Origin: Taenia hydatigena | Taxonomy: Eukaryota; Platyhelminthes; Cestoda; Cyclophyllidea; Taeniidae | Reading direction: 5' to 3' | Assembly: GCA_036345935.2 (NCBI GenBank) | Contig: JADWOT020000006.1 | Coordinates: forward strand, 10,328,519-10,392,518 | Length of the DNA stretch: 64,000 nt | Part shown: one piece after another, positions 1-13,600 of the stretch | How the letters are laid out: the number at the start of each line of letters is the position of its first letter | Position numbering within the stretch: the first letter of the stretch is position 1 | The notes under the pieces: model-generated | The model's database searches: none | Seen by the model: only the letters and a program-made list of their open reading frames with translations | Told to the model about the DNA's origin: nothing | Program-made: the position numbers and the translations under genes

Positions 1-125
1 ATATCCTCAAGCCTTGTTTTCAGTTGTGCGCATTCGCCAGTGTACGCCTCGAGCTTCCTTATTTTGTCGTCGGTTTGTCTGATAGCTTTTTGCTGCTCCT
101 CTAGCAGTCTGTCAAATTGTTCCAT
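1..125 (-). CDS. First coding exon of a coiled-coil protein, possibly URI1-like (partial)
   Basis: A minus-strand reading frame starts with ATG at 125-123 and runs open off the window edge, giving 41 residues that begin MEQFDRLLEEQQKAIRQTDD. The stretch is charged and heptad-like with no Pro or Gly until the TGE turn, as in the first helix of a prefoldin-type coiled coil. The pattern LxEEQxK...KIxKxEAY...QLKxRL lines up without gaps with the first helix of human URI1 as I remember it. URI1 is an unconventional prefoldin that binds RPB5 and PP1. The stretch is short, so UXT, another prefoldin or an unrelated coiled-coil protein remain possible. The intron-exon end lies outside the window. The 2.2 kb upstream carry no other coding sequence I could see. 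Confidence 0.4.
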   Translation of the reverse strand, partial: MEQFDRLLEEQQKAIRQTDDKIRKLEAYTGECAQLKTRLED

Positions 126-2297
126 GAATATCGAAGACCCAAGTAAGAAAACTTGTTACAAAATGCGAAAAAAGCGATTGACGAGAGAGAGCTGCAAAGA
201 AGCACAAAGGATGTTGCTTATCAGGAAGAAGTGGTAAGCGACGTGAGACATATCTAAATTTACATTAACACTACTAAAAAACCTAAATAGCAGCATAAGA
301 CGAACCTACAACGAAACGCCAAAAATAGTGGTAGATAACCTTGACGGGCCGCGAGCAGCGCTATCATCATTTGAGCGTGAGAATTGTTCGAAGTAAGGTG
401 AGTTAGAAAATTTGAACTAAATTTAGCCACTGATTGCTTGCAAATGACCTCTCATTGAGCTAAAAACATAGATCGTGGCCACAAAATACCCCTTAAGGGA
501 CAATAAAACCATTCGGCGCAGAAGCTTCATTAACATGAAGAAAGGTAAAGATTTTAAGTCGAACCATGGGACCGTAATGTCACGCACGACTAATGTAGCG
601 GTCCGAGGCCCCCTTGAAAGCATAAGAAGACAAAATACCAGGGCGGAATATATACATTCAGCAGATATAGGGGAATGGGCTGCTGGCATGTCTCGAAGAC
701 CGACCTACGCACCTAGGGCAATAATGGCCACCTATGTGACCATGACCGAAACCGGTAGTTCAAACAAACAGAGCATTACAATTACAGCCTTTGATGGCTG
801 GATAAACACAGTTGGTATAGAAATCATCCTCATGCTCTAATGCACATACAACAATGTGCACCAGCTTTTACCTTTGGTCCCGGTTTGCTCCACCGGGTCA
901 TTTTCATTTTCACAGTCGCTAATGTTTGACGTCCCACTATTGTAATAGGCCTCATTTCTTATTTTAGCTTAATAGCTGTTGCATGCGTAAGGGAACCTCT
1001 AAAACCCGGTCTGACATATTCTTTCGGCCTTCAATTTCGCCGTACAATAGCGCAAGCGATTCCCGCCTCCGCGCCGGCACATGACGTTGCACGTCACACT
1101 GTCGCCCCGAATCTCTGTCTCAGGAAGAATAAATCACTACCCTCAGAGAAGCCTATGTTGGCAAACAGGCCTCCCACCCCCTGGGTATTGTTCGATATTC
1201 CATCGACCCATGGCTTTCCCCTCTTGCCTGGAACCCAAATACCGACTACCATGTGCCTTCCGAACCACTCAGTTTCTCTCCCACCTTTCACAATGATAAC
1301 GCCCACTCTGCAAAACAGAATGAACCCACATCCACATGTCTAGTCACCCTTATCTTTGCATTTAGTCTAATGCAGGAGAAGCTTCAAATACGCTGCATCA
1401 TCACCAAAGGTCGTGGTATCCCTCTACCTGAAGCCTGTAGGTGTATAGCCCTTTCCCATGCGTCAAACCCTCACCCAGCTTGGTGACAAATCCCAAGAAT
1501 ATTGCCAATCTCTGGTAAGATAGAGTTCCTTTTGCTTTTCTTATAGCCAAGCATAAATCCCACCTTGATCTATTCATCAATGAATTGTTTATGAAGTGGC
1601 AAATCACAAGCATTTATTCCCAATGTCTTTCTCTACGCAATTCATTACCGCTCCAAACATTACCGTACTTTCTCCCTCACCCAGTACTGTATATGTTGCA
1701 ACGTAGCATCACCGGCTCCCATAGCAAGAGCTGACGATTGGTAAAATTCCAACAAACCCTATCGTGAGGAGTTTTTACCACGAACCACATCAATCCAAAC
1801 GACTTCAACTCACCGAGAACGGTTTATCGTCCTTCCCACGTGTTGCGCTTGAAAAGCAGAAATATTCCACTGACTGCTTTCCTATAAGATAACCCTAGAT
1901 CACTTAAATGTAAACCGTCTAACGGCTACAGTTAAGACATCTGCGGTGCATCAATTAAGGCAGATAGCCGGGAAACAAATAAACAGGACAGCTCTTGCAT
2001 GCACAAGCTTATCCAGGTAGAAGCGAAAGAAATACTATCAAGATGATCCGTTACAAATGGTAGGGCGACCGCCCAGAGGAATACATTCGCCAGAGAACCG
2101 ACCAGGACGCAAACAGACCAATCCTGTAATTGGCCCAGTTCCTATTATAAATCGATCGCTAATAATTCCTGATTAAAAATAATAACAGCGGGAACAAGTC
2201 AAGCGAATAGTGTAGCAGAATTTATGTTAAAAAACGAGTTGTTTAGTTATTATAAAAGTGTTCGATAAATGCCTGAATCTATTTAAGCATAACGCGA
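126..2297. other. Intergenic stretch
   Basis: This 2.2-kb stretch separates the 5' end of the URI-like exon from the 3' end of the UNG gene. Apart from a degenerate TRIM LTR at 594-780 I see only short frames without splice context. Bases 1400-1900 have short open minus-strand frames that could be a decayed retroelement, but no motif is recognisable. Confidence 0.5.
594..780 (-). mobile_element. Degenerate solo LTR of the TRIM family
   Basis: The reverse complement begins TGTAATGC and ends CGCTACA, and carries the family landmarks in order: the CCGGTTTCGGTCA block, the GTGGCC block, CCAGCAGCCCATTCCCC, an AT-rich TATA-like core and the run before GGGGGCCTCGG. It differs at many positions from the intact element at 37132-38025, so it is old. 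No matching 5-bp flanks remain (ACTAA before, ATTAC after). It is presumably a product of LTR-LTR recombination. Confidence 0.85.
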
Positions 2298-3826
2298 TCA
2301 GGAAAGATCCGTCCAGTTAATTGGCTGCAGACAATGATCCTTGAGATAGGCGTTCGCTTTGCTGAAGTGTTTGCAGCCAAAGAAACCGCGGTCAGCCGAA
2401 AAGGGGGAGGGGTGGGGAGCATGCAAAACCAGATGTCTCTTCTTATCAATGCCCGCTCCTTGCGCTTGCGCATTGGCACCCCACAACAGGAACACAACAT
2501 GCTATCAATAAAGGGAAGTCAAACTAGGTAATGGGTCGCCACAAGGCAGTAGGCTGAAAAAGAAACGAACAGAAGCCACCAACTCTTATTAAATAAAAAA
2601 AACAAGTACCCGTTAATAGCTTCCGATCTCAAGCTTATCGCAATCGTGAACATGCACCTACCGAGCAGCGAAGATTGATATAGTTAATGACAGCGCTGGT
2701 GAGTTTCTCCCATCCCTGGCCCTTATGCGAATTCGGCTGAGAAGAGCGGACAGTAAGGACAGCGTTGAGAAGGAGTACTCCCTGTTCTGCCCAGCGAGAA
2801 AGGTCCCCGTGACCAGGCGGCCAACTTTCGGGTACGGAGACGTCACAGTCGGAGGCAATCTCCTTGTATATGTTAACCAAACTTGGTGGAGGACGCTGCG
2901 GTCGCCTCACCGAAAAAGCCAAACCGTGTGCCTGCCTTGGACCATGGTATGGGTCCTGGCCCAATATAACCACCCGCACCCTCCTCGGCGGTGTCAACCT
3001 ACTCCATGTAAATACCTAAAAAAATTCATAGTGGGAAGTCATACATATGTAAACCCATTTTATTCCATCTGAGCATTGTGTACATGTAACTGGTCCTTAT
3101 GGGTGGAAACGTAAGTAGAATTAGCAAATACATAAGCTATGCACACTATAAAAGCAGAAATGATCATACTTTATTGGTCACAATAATTTAAAGGAACAAT
3201 CGCCCAATTTTACTGGTGAAGAAATGCGTCTACGCTGAAAAGTTAGACTTACCCAATTTCCACAGTATAGTTGAGGCAAAAAAAGTTGTGACATAAAAAA
3301 GACTCAGACAATAACTACAGGTCGATGTGTTTCTGACATAGCCCAAATTAAAATGAAACTTCTAAAAGCACGGGTTAAATGGCTACACGTATTCCTAACA
3401 GTTAGTTGTTAAAATTCGGTTTTCTCTGCATCGTTATGGGAATCAAATTATGCATAGATGGAGACACAGCTCAGGACTAACTTCTTCTTCAGGGGGGTAG
3501 ACAGTGGTCTTAGTCCGTTCCTGTTCTATGAAGTTCGCCAATTTTGTGAAGGAATCACCTCTGATTACGCCTGCCAAGTGGAAGCACCACTCCGAATCCA
3601 TGTTTCGAATCAAGGACCTGACAGCGCTCGGCAACTTAAGCCTGAGTTCCGCAACAGTGCGATTGATCTGAGATCGGTTACCAGCATCATCTAAAGACGT
3701 GCTGGAAATTTTATCGCTTGAGGCCACTACTGATGAGGCGTACTCAGTTCGTTGAACTTTACTCTTTGGACCGGACTCTGGCAGTGGTCTCTTCAAGAAT
3801 TTCAAGATGCTTTGCTGACCAGACAT
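2298..3826 (-). CDS. UNG: Uracil-DNA glycosylase, nuclear-type N-terminus
   Basis: This removes uracil from DNA as the first step of base-excision repair. Exons are 3482-3826, 2662-3015 and 2298-2501; all junctions are GT-AG in phase 0 and give 300 residues, against 313 for human UNG2. Residues 4-11 (QQSILKFL) form a PCNA-binding PIP-like box as in nuclear UNG2, so ATG 3826-3824 is preferred to the in-frame TTG upstream. The water-activating loop GQDPYHG is at residues 134-140 (Asp136), the Pro-rich loop RPPPSL follows, then [10 protein letters not shown] with the uracil-binding Asn. The minor-groove loop reads HPSPFS at 263-268 with catalytic His263. The usual wedge Leu of HPSPLS is Phe267 here, which is unusual for the family. 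The protein ends PINWTDLS, similar to the human end. Introns are 466 and 160 bp. Confidence 0.96.
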
Positions 3827-4637
3827 TATCAAACACTAAACCGCCAACTAAAACAAAGTCGCTCCCCGGACGAAAGAGAATTCCCGCCATCAAGGGTTTG
3901 GCATATGCTTCATCTGTTGATTTGACCTAATGAGACAAACTTAAGTAAACATAATTTTAACTAGGATTACCTTTTAAACCACAATATTTGTAAAATTAAG
4001 GTTCACTCGTTTATCCGGTAAGGCACTAATACGAGCTACTTATGTTCCGCCCCACATTTGTAACTGAGACCAAATGTTTCAAATTTTATTTATTAAAGTT
4101 TCCATCCCAGGATTACTTTACTAATGTCACAATATTCGGCTGTTCTAACTTTCGTTTTCTTATCCGTGCCTTCGGTACGCGCAGAAACCTTACCGTCCCT
4201 ACCCTCTCTGACCAAGTGTGCGATGGCTACGCCTTCACCTGACGATTAGGATGACCTGAACTAAATAAGTTAGACCCCAGAAACTACAACCCGGTCCCCA
4301 GGCCCACTACCCAATCGGCCAGGTTCGCAAGAAAGCAAACTATATCTCAAATTAGGATGCTACCAGACAACTAAAACAAAAACCGAATTTATTTAGACAA
4401 AATGCAAATCGTTTGCACGAATCAAAACGAATCTTTGGATGAACTCGTGATAGACATGAGCAGCAATGTTTTATTATCTTTCATTAGAGAAAAGGGAATG
4501 CCTGACACGTGTTAAAGCGCCGAGCAGAGAGCATGGATCACCCGGCCCAAATAATCAAACTTGCAATTGCACACAGGCGCCGAACTAACACTTTTGGTAG
4601 AGGTGTGAACAGGGGCAGGAGGAGGAGGTGGTGGCGT
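3827..4637. other. Intergenic stretch
   Basis: No coding signal is convincing here. It separates the UNG start from the probable last exon of the large minus-strand gene and so should contain the UNG promoter. A purine-rich GGAGGAGGAGGTGGTGG tract lies at about 4617-4634. Confidence 0.5.
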
Positions 4638-7600
4638 TCAAGTGCTGCGGGGTGAGGGGTTCGCTCGTAAAGGTTTTTTGCTGCGTGCCCTCGAGGGTTT
4701 CTTACGGACATAGGGGTCTACCTGGGATAAGAAAAGGGCAGAGAAATATGTACTCCTCAAATAGCTCAACACTGTAAACCGTACTAATCGATACTTACGG
4801 TATTTTGACAAGAGGTATCTTTGCCACCATCACACTGCTTTGTATCTGGTTTCCGCAAGTAAAGACGTCCGAATGGGAAATTGGCTGGCAATATTTCACC
4901 GCTCTCGATAGTTCTAATAAGATAACAACAGTTGGGGATTTATTTTGCAGAACATCATCGAAATTCGCAAAATGCACAAAAATGTAGTTAAAAGAACCGT
5001 GGGTTTGATTTGATTTTTGAAAATAAATGGCAAAGAAACGTGCCACTAGTACCATGAAACATCATTAACAGCGAGATTTTGATGCCATTACTGCTAATAC
5101 AGAAAAGAGCCTGCCATGATCAAAATCTACGTAGTATCAACTTATAAATCCAACTTCAACTTCCCTTTAAAACCGCCACCAAAAGTGAAAGAGACAAATG
5201 GAAGCACCTACTCCGATGATTTACAGGCCCGCGAGCTACACCCTCGCCTTCTCGTGGAAAGTGGAGTCTTTGTACTAAAACGCAGTTTCCGATGGGCAAC
5301 AAAAACATGAAAGCACCCATTAACAAATTTGACACATTTGCTAGGAACCCGTCTGGTTAAACTCCGATGGTAAAGTAGATAGCAGAGTTAGTAGGAGGGA
5401 ATAATCTAAGATAATCTTACTTAAATACTGCCGCTATGATTTTTAAAGACACTGAGTTGCCTTCAAGCGCACAGTGAACGCAGTTCTCAATGCTATGCTT
5501 AGACTAACCGCCTACGTGCAGCAGTTGCAGGTGATCTCAACCTTGAACGTCCAGTTCCTTTTCCCTGACTAATAACCGGGGAACTCCTGCGAATTTCCAT
5601 CACTCAAGTCCATAAGTGGCAAAACGGAGAAAACGAAATGCGTGTCTGTTTCGTAGGCAACACACTTTAATTTACTGACAAAAAGAAATGGAAAACAATG
5701 AGCATTTAGCTGTTTAGACAGTCTGTTCAAGAGAGCAGGGTCACACATTAGTGACAAGGGGTCGTTTCATGATTGCGCTAGTAAATACTATCCCAGACAT
5801 GCATCAACTACCGTGGAAATAAGATTTCAGATAAAAATATGTGTATTCACTGGAATGAATCCTAACTACAGTCTTACTACAGTTGCTTCTCGCATTTTAT
5901 AAATAAGCTAACGGTCCGTGTGTTCGACCTTTTCCACATGCCTTCTATCTTAGTCCAAAAAACTCAGCAGTCCACTTAACCAGACGTCTTCGCCCGTTGA
6001 TCAAACATACTCCTAGGTGAAGCAAAGAACAAGAAATATAAATAAAACCTCATTTGCCTTCAATGAAATACCCACAACTTTATGATTACATAAAATGGTA
6101 GAAGCCTATCCAACCTTTTGCAAACTGAGGCGAACAGAGTTCGAAAACCGTACAAAACGCAAAATAGGAGGTTGAATGTTAAGAAGTTAAAAAACGGATG
6201 CTTACTTGACAGACTTTCGAGGATAACTCGCCTTTTGACGTGGAGACGAGCCATTATGTTCACTCTGATCACGATTGAGGGCGGACAGCATTACTTGGAT
6301 GGAGCTCGACGCCTCTTCACGATTAGGGCTTCGCGTCGAGGACACATCAACGGGAGATACGGCTGATTCCTCCTGTAGACCCGCCAGAAGTCTTGTTTCC
6401 AGATTCAGAAGTGGATCGTATCCCTTTCGCTAATCGAGAAATTCTTACAAATAGTTGAAGAAATAGGAATAGCGATCTAACGTACGGCATTGCAACTACC
6501 AAAAAGATAAATTGAAATTCAAGTTAAGGGGTCCGGTACACAGATCGACAATAGAGCAACCATCGATTCGACAGTAGCATTACAGATGAGAAATGACAAT
6601 TAAATCGACTACACATACCTCTAATACCTCCTGCACCTTCCGCATTCTGGCTATAGTAGCAGCGGTGTCGGTGGTTAGGTAGGTGGGGAGGCCAGCGGGA
6701 GCAGCTGCAGTGTAAATGGCAGTCCTGTTTGGCTGATATGAGACCACGTCGCCAACACTCTGCTCAACATCTGTTACTTTCATACTGTTTAATTTCGTAC
6801 TGTCTGAATTCGTAGTAAGTAAACCAAGGCCATTCACTTTCGTTGCTGTTGACGCTGCTATGTATGACTCCAGCGGATCTGAATTCACAACACTTATTTC
6901 TGCAGCAGCAGATTCCAAAGGGACTCCATTTTTATCAGTCGCCTTTATACTGAAAGTGTGTATTCCAGGTGCCTTCAAATCAGCCAAATTTACAGTAGAT
7001 TCACCTTTTACTTCGGTAGTAAGAAATCCAGCAAGAACATTCTTTCCATTAAAATTCGTCGCGCTAACCGAAGCTGCAGCAAACGCCCCCTTGCCACCTG
7101 ATTTGGTCCCGATCATTTTCTCACCAGTCGACTCTGAGGACCTTGCTTCCTTGCTACTTGTCCCAGGAGAAAGCGAATCAACAAAACCCGACGCGGCACC
7201 GACTGGTGGCACGGAAACAGGCTTCGCAGTGTTGCTTTTGGAAATGAAGAACTCTCCTGTGGATAACTTCGTATTCGCTTTCTTCGTATCGCTCAATTCA
7301 ATAGCGGGTGCGGTTGTTGCATCAACTGAAGACGCAGTAATTGTTTTCTCGCCGAGTGATTTTGGACCGACGATTTTAACACCAGTGAGCGGCGCCTCAA
7401 TTCCCTTTACACCTGCTGATTCTGCGCCGGTTCCTCCCGCATCAGCTCCTGTTGCACTAGTCGGTGCTACAGTACCTGCACTCCCCTCAGTAGCTCCTGC
7501 ACCCTCTGGTTCCAAAATAACTGGCTTCACTTCAATTAGTCTCCCATTGACTAGTTTGTGGACGATAGCCGTTGATTCGCTTACTTTCCTCCCAACTACA

Positions 7601-10600
7601 CCCTCAGAAATCGTATTCGCACCAAATGACTTAACACTAATTGTTTTCGTGTTACGGACCTCCTTGCCACCGATTTTTCCATTAACCGAATCCAAGACAA
7701 TTGCGTTTACAGTGTTTACTCCCCTAGTATCTGTCTGTGCTGTGATTGACTTTGCGTTGTCTGCCTTCACATTGTCTGACATCATTTTTGACGCCTTTGC
7801 ATTGGCCAATTTCGATTCAACTGATATCGTAGAAGACACAACATTACTGCTCGCTTTGGAATCGAGCAACTCACCGAAGGCAGATTTCCCCCATTCCGAT
7901 TTCCCATTAGGTTGCGCTGCAAAGGCGGATGTTGCGACGACTTCATTCCCCTCCATTTGATCTGCTGACGGTAATGTCTGCACTACTATCTCCGAAACCT
8001 ACAACATTCCAGCAAGTGGAATTCACCATTGCACAATCGAGAACCTAGCTTAAATATCTTATTGAACTCATTATTCGCAAAATTTAACTTGGGCAACAAT
8101 ATTAATAAAGTCATTTCGTAAAATAATTTCTCATCTGGCTGAAACCTAAATGTGAATAAATGGAATAGGTTTTACAAATTTGGCATAAAGTTAGACGATT
8201 CGAGTAAATGAATAGCCAACTACCTTGGGAATGCTATTCATCGAAGGAGGTTCAAATTTAATGGGGACAAGAGGAGCTATACTCGGGACCAGAGGAGAAT
8301 GGGAGGAACGAGTCTGCTGATTGACGCCGCCTGAGGGAGGAGCATTGAGGGAATGGGTCTGAACGGTGAGCGTTCTTCCTACACTGAAAACCCCTTCCCC
8401 ATTTCGTTTCTGCTCCACAGACGACTCCACACAGGCTTCGTTCTCCAGAAAGGAATGGAGTGATACGGAAGAAGACGAACTCATATCGATGGAGTCACAG
8501 GCTTCACAACACGTTTCAGTTAATTGGTTTCTAGACTCAGCCCCACATTTCTTGTCTGTCGGCTCGGGCAACTGACATGGAATCACTTCGGTCACATGAA
8601 GCTTAAGAGTTAATTTTTAGATTCACTACAAAACTTACGGCGTTAGAATTGCATGATGGTGTGATACGACCCCCAGCAGCATTGCAGTATGTCATCAATG
8701 AGTAGAAGGTTGGATTTTCGAGAGGGAGAGCACTCATACTGCTGTCAGTTCCAATCTGCCCTGTATCATCGAATTGATCAACAATTGGAAGCGATTTTGA
8801 TGGATTGGTCAATTTGGGTCTAGTCAGGAGAGTTAAGTTCTTGTTGATGCCAGGGATCGGCGTTGGCGGAATAGGGTCTGATTGCAAACACATGAGAGTC
8901 GACATAGGACTTGTGCCAACGCCACGTGAAACTCGTTCCAACTCAGATCTGGTTAAACTGCAGGTGTCCAGCCCAAGTGAGGGTGTGTTAGAGGAGTGCA
9001 GCAGCATCCTATCCTTGAAAGGTGGCTTCATGCGCAAACTATGATGACTCAACAGAGCACTTGGTGAAGGCACCTTCTTCCCACCCATAAAATAACTCGA
9101 CTGGATAAGGGGTGAAGCGTTATTGTTAGTAGTTGGGATAGAGGAGAGATCACTGCACAGTGGGGGGGAAGCCTCGTCTGCCATGACACCGCTGCGGAGA
9201 CGGGTAAGTGTGCTAGCGGAAGCATGTCGTTCACCCTTCACAGGATTCAGCGTTCCGAGTGAGACGTCACAGGACGGTTGTGCATGCGATTTTTCGAACC
9301 CGTTGCGAAATCCGATAGAGAGACCACTTTTGAGGGCATGCAAAGTTGTAGTCGTACTTCCAGCAGACGTTGTAGACTGAGTTACTAGATCATACGAAAC
9401 GGACCCCTGTGGAGCTTCTTTTTCTGAAACAAAAGGTGGTTCAGCCGGAAACCAAGACGACTGAGATGACAAGTAACTAAATTGATTTGAAGGACGACTG
9501 GAAGAATTTGGTGTACTGTCTGTCGGCAATGAGGTGTTAAAGATTATCTGTGGATTTATCTTATCATCCAAGCCAGAGGGGATAGATTGAAGGCTGTATT
9601 TTTTCTTCTGAAACCAGATACAATTTCGTGCCGACGATGGTGAGGAGGTGGGGTACGTCGGAGTCGGTTTAGAAAAGGAACTTGAACTCGTGATTCCACA
9701 GGTAGCATCCAAGGCAGCTGAAAAAGTGGGGGCTTTGGGCGAATTCATTGAAAGTGCTCGAGACGCACATGAAAAGACGGCTGATTCATTACTCCAGGGT
9801 TGAGAAGGTGCATCTGGAATTAACCCATTTTCAGCAACCTTAAGTGCAAAAATCAAAATAATCGTTTTTAGATGCTTTGCTGTATTATGGACTAATGCCT
9901 AAGCCATGTTACAGGAATACTTTAGGTGAATAGATTTTTAAGCTACTCATCTTGGGAGAGGGCAACAAAGGCTACACTTTTGGCATTAAAAGTACAACCA
10001 CCAATCTAGTCACGGAAGAATAGGCATCACAAACACAAAATACCAAAGAGCACTGGATTTCCACGCTTTGAAAACTGATGGTCGGATAAATATCGCAACT
10101 ATCAAAGTATCCCCTGCTTATAGCCAAAGTAAAGTTGGGAAGTTAAAGGTCTAAAGTTACTTAATACTCACAGTTTTGTTGGCTAACTGATCCTGTGTTG
10201 AAATCTGTGTTAAATCACCGTCCAAATGCGCTTCTACAGCAGCAATCTTGCCTTCTTGATGCACTGTTGAACTGTCATAAATAATACATTCCTTTGCAAT
10301 ATCTGGAGCTTGGAGAGAAATGAATTTAAACTGACTTGGGGGATGCTTGACAGGCGAACTTTGACAAGGTGTCTGAAGCGCAACTGAAGCCGATTTGGTA
10401 ATGGCGAATTTTCTCCTCATTGAAGCTGGTGACTGGAAAGAATTTGTGCCACTGCTTGTTAGAGAGGCCGGTAGAGTCTGGCATGAAAGTACACTGAACT
10501 GATTCATTGGACGACCAGACGAGCTATCGCACGATATCTCCAAGTTAGAAGTTGAGGAGGCGATAGGACGTGAAGAAAAAGTGGGTGACGAAGCAACTTC

Positions 10601-13600
10601 TGAGCTATTGCCGTTTAGGTGACTGAAAGAATGTTCTTTCAAGTAGAGAGTGGAGACGGAAGTATGCACAGAATGGCTAATAGGCTTGGGGATCTCGTTT
10701 AGTTCACCAAAACGGTGTTCGAAGCACTCCTGCAATAAGCCAGAGTCTGAACATGAGCGACGTTGACGATTGGAAACATCTCCTTTCAAATGTTCTGGAG
10801 GGTTGGGACCTAAGATCTCATGGGAGGGGGATGTGTAATGCGACCTAAAATTGTTGTTAGACTGACTATGACAAAAGGGTGGCATTTGCTCAGTGGATTT
10901 GGCGATAATGGTGTTGATTGGGCGGATTTCGGAAGTTGATATCGATGATGAGTAAGTCCCATTGTAGTTCAAGGGCAAAATCTCAGACTTTGTGTGGACG
11001 GTTCCCAACAATTGCTAGGATCGAGATGAAAAAAGCTTATAAAACCTACTTACGTGGTCATCTTTCGCCTAATTTGCCTAACAAACCTTGAGATAACTCC
11101 GAAGAAGTTTCCTCTTCCTTGCCACGAAATCCCCAGTCGTCCCCGTAAACAACTTCACGTCATCATCTGCTTCTTTAAGAAGAGCAAGCATAATAGAAAA
11201 GAGCCCTCAACGGGGATGTTCACTACACAATTTGCAATTAAAAAATAGGCTGTTCAACTATGGAAATTCCCATATTAGAGCAATGCCAAAAAAATATAAC
11301 GCTTTCAACAGACTTAGTAAAATAATAGCAAATTCACCACCAATACTGAGTTGGTGCTCAAAAGTGGGATGTTACCAGTTCCTCAGAAAAAACGCTTATG
11401 ACGCCTTAATCATACATAAATAAAAACGACAATATCAAGGATATCACCACAAATGAACAACCTAGCAGATTGGCGCTGGTGGAGCTAATTTTAGACGAAA
11501 TAGTGGCCCGATCAGCCTTGGCGACAGACGCGGAAGCGGAGAAGGACGGCTTGGTGCAGCTGCTTGGCAGCGATGGTAACGGTGAACTTGGTGGAGAGAG
11601 CCTTTGTAGACTTGGAAATAAGTCCGAGATGGGACTCATCATCGGCTGCGCCCAGGATTGGCAGGAGCTCAACGGAAGCGTGCTCGATGCAAGTAAAGCG
11701 TCATCATTCAAATTGTGTGAAAGCTGAAAATGGATCAGCGTCAAGAGTTAAAGCCTGCTTAAATAGGAGGCAAGGAAGTGCTACACAAGACATACCTTTA
11801 CGGAGCTGGGGACTCGGGCTTTAGCTGGTACGGAGAGACTTTGGAAATCTGCACCATCCCCATGAGCCAAACCCGTGAATCGATGTGGTGGTCGCTCAAG
11901 TATTCTACAGGCAGAGATACTGGCACGAATGCACTCCTTTTGGCGCAAGATCAACTCCTGCGCACGCTGCCGCAGCGACTCCATTACGGAGAAAGACCTA
12001 GTCCCAGTGCCCAGCTCTGCTACTGCAGACGCGCTTGTTTTCGTGGCCGGACATGGAACAAGATTATAAGGCAAACTGACTATTGGCGACGCGGTACCCA
12101 GCGACTGCTTCTCTTTACCCTTTTCGGTCGATCGCACATCCAAAAGTGACGGCTTTATTGAAACGCCCAAAAATAAGTTCAATTGCAACAAGTATATAAA
12201 GCAGAATACATTAATCGGTTAAACTTGATCCGCTTATGCAAGGGTGATAAGCAGCATAACCATAATACAGAATATTGATTCAACATGAAAACAAACCTAT
12301 ACATAGGATATTTGAACATTTACCGAGCAAGTGTAGTATGTGATATTTAGCAGTTTTGTGCCGGGCACATCTCAAAGAGCATTACGACGTCGTGCATGGA
12401 AAGTCTGACTGTTGTAGACTAAATAAGTTCGCGCGTTTTTTTTAATCATAGCATTTGGACTAACCACATTCACCATCCACACCCTGTTATCCTCCTTTAG
12501 CTAGGCATAAACCTGATGTGAATTTCGCTTTGATGAAACCATTTGTTGCTAGGATCCAAAAAAACCCATTCCTGTCACCGTTCCTATCTCCCTTCGGTTT
12601 TCCAACTGTCAATTCTATTTCACAGGCAGGTGTGTATTGGAGAAGTGGCATGTTAAGGGAATACGTAGAGTGAGAATAAAGCCTTATCTCCTTCCTATCT
12701 CAAGGTGCTTCTGGCGTAGCCTTCGAAAGCAAACACACATTAAAACCCAATGCATGCTATAGCTGGTTCAAATCCTCAAATTCAAACCAGAGGCGTCAAC
12801 TTTTTTACGGACCATCTATCACCTTGTTCTCACCGTGTCCATACTAATCCTGCCATAGATGAAACCAGTGGGCAACTTCTTTACGTGGTACATTGCGTTA
12901 TCTTTCCTCACTCCCGTCACCATCGCCGTCTCAGGTCGCTCAACCTGAAGTGAAAAGGAAACTTCTGTTATTCTTTCTTAGGTAAGGAATTAATAACATT
13001 GAAGGCCCTGTGACAACCCTAAATTGCAAATGACAAGCGTCCGAAATTAAAGGTGAAAATTAGTAAGAAGAATGAATAGGCGTGCATCCAAATTAAAAAC
13101 TTTGAGGACTATAGTAAACTGAGCGCTTGAACCCATGCAGGGGACACCGAAAGTGAGATAATGATATACAAGGTCTTAAACGGTCAACGGTTTTACAACT
13201 GGTTACTTATTAGTAGGCCCTAAAAATAATATGTTATTATAAGTCTTGATAACAGTAGGTCGTACATTCGCCTAGCTCATCAATATTACATTCCGCGAAT
13301 ATAACACAGTAAAAGTTAAAATAATAAGTTGATTAAATAATCTTATAGCATTTCACAGCAAGTAGATCCCATTTGAGTTAGTGTAACCCATTGATGTATA
13401 TTTAGAAAGTGGACCGCTGACCGATTGGATGCTAATAGCAAAACATCAGCCAGTTGGTCGTGAAAATCCAAAAGTTAAGCTGGAATTTTCAGAGGTGCAT
13501 TACCATCTCGATGATCTTTAAAGGAGACTGCGAATAGCTTGCTGCCAAATTGGGAGAAGCGGATGGCGGGCAGATTTGTGTTAAATTCACTTCAATTTCC

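Noticed and set aside
8805..9380. Plus-strand ORFs antisense to the large 8639-9838 exon
   Set aside because: Short shadow frames of a Ser-rich minus-strand exon with clean splice sites.
12750..12800. tRNA B-box-like GGTTCAAATCC
   Set aside because: No matching A box, acceptor stem or anticodon arm could be paired around it; it lies in an intron of the large gene.
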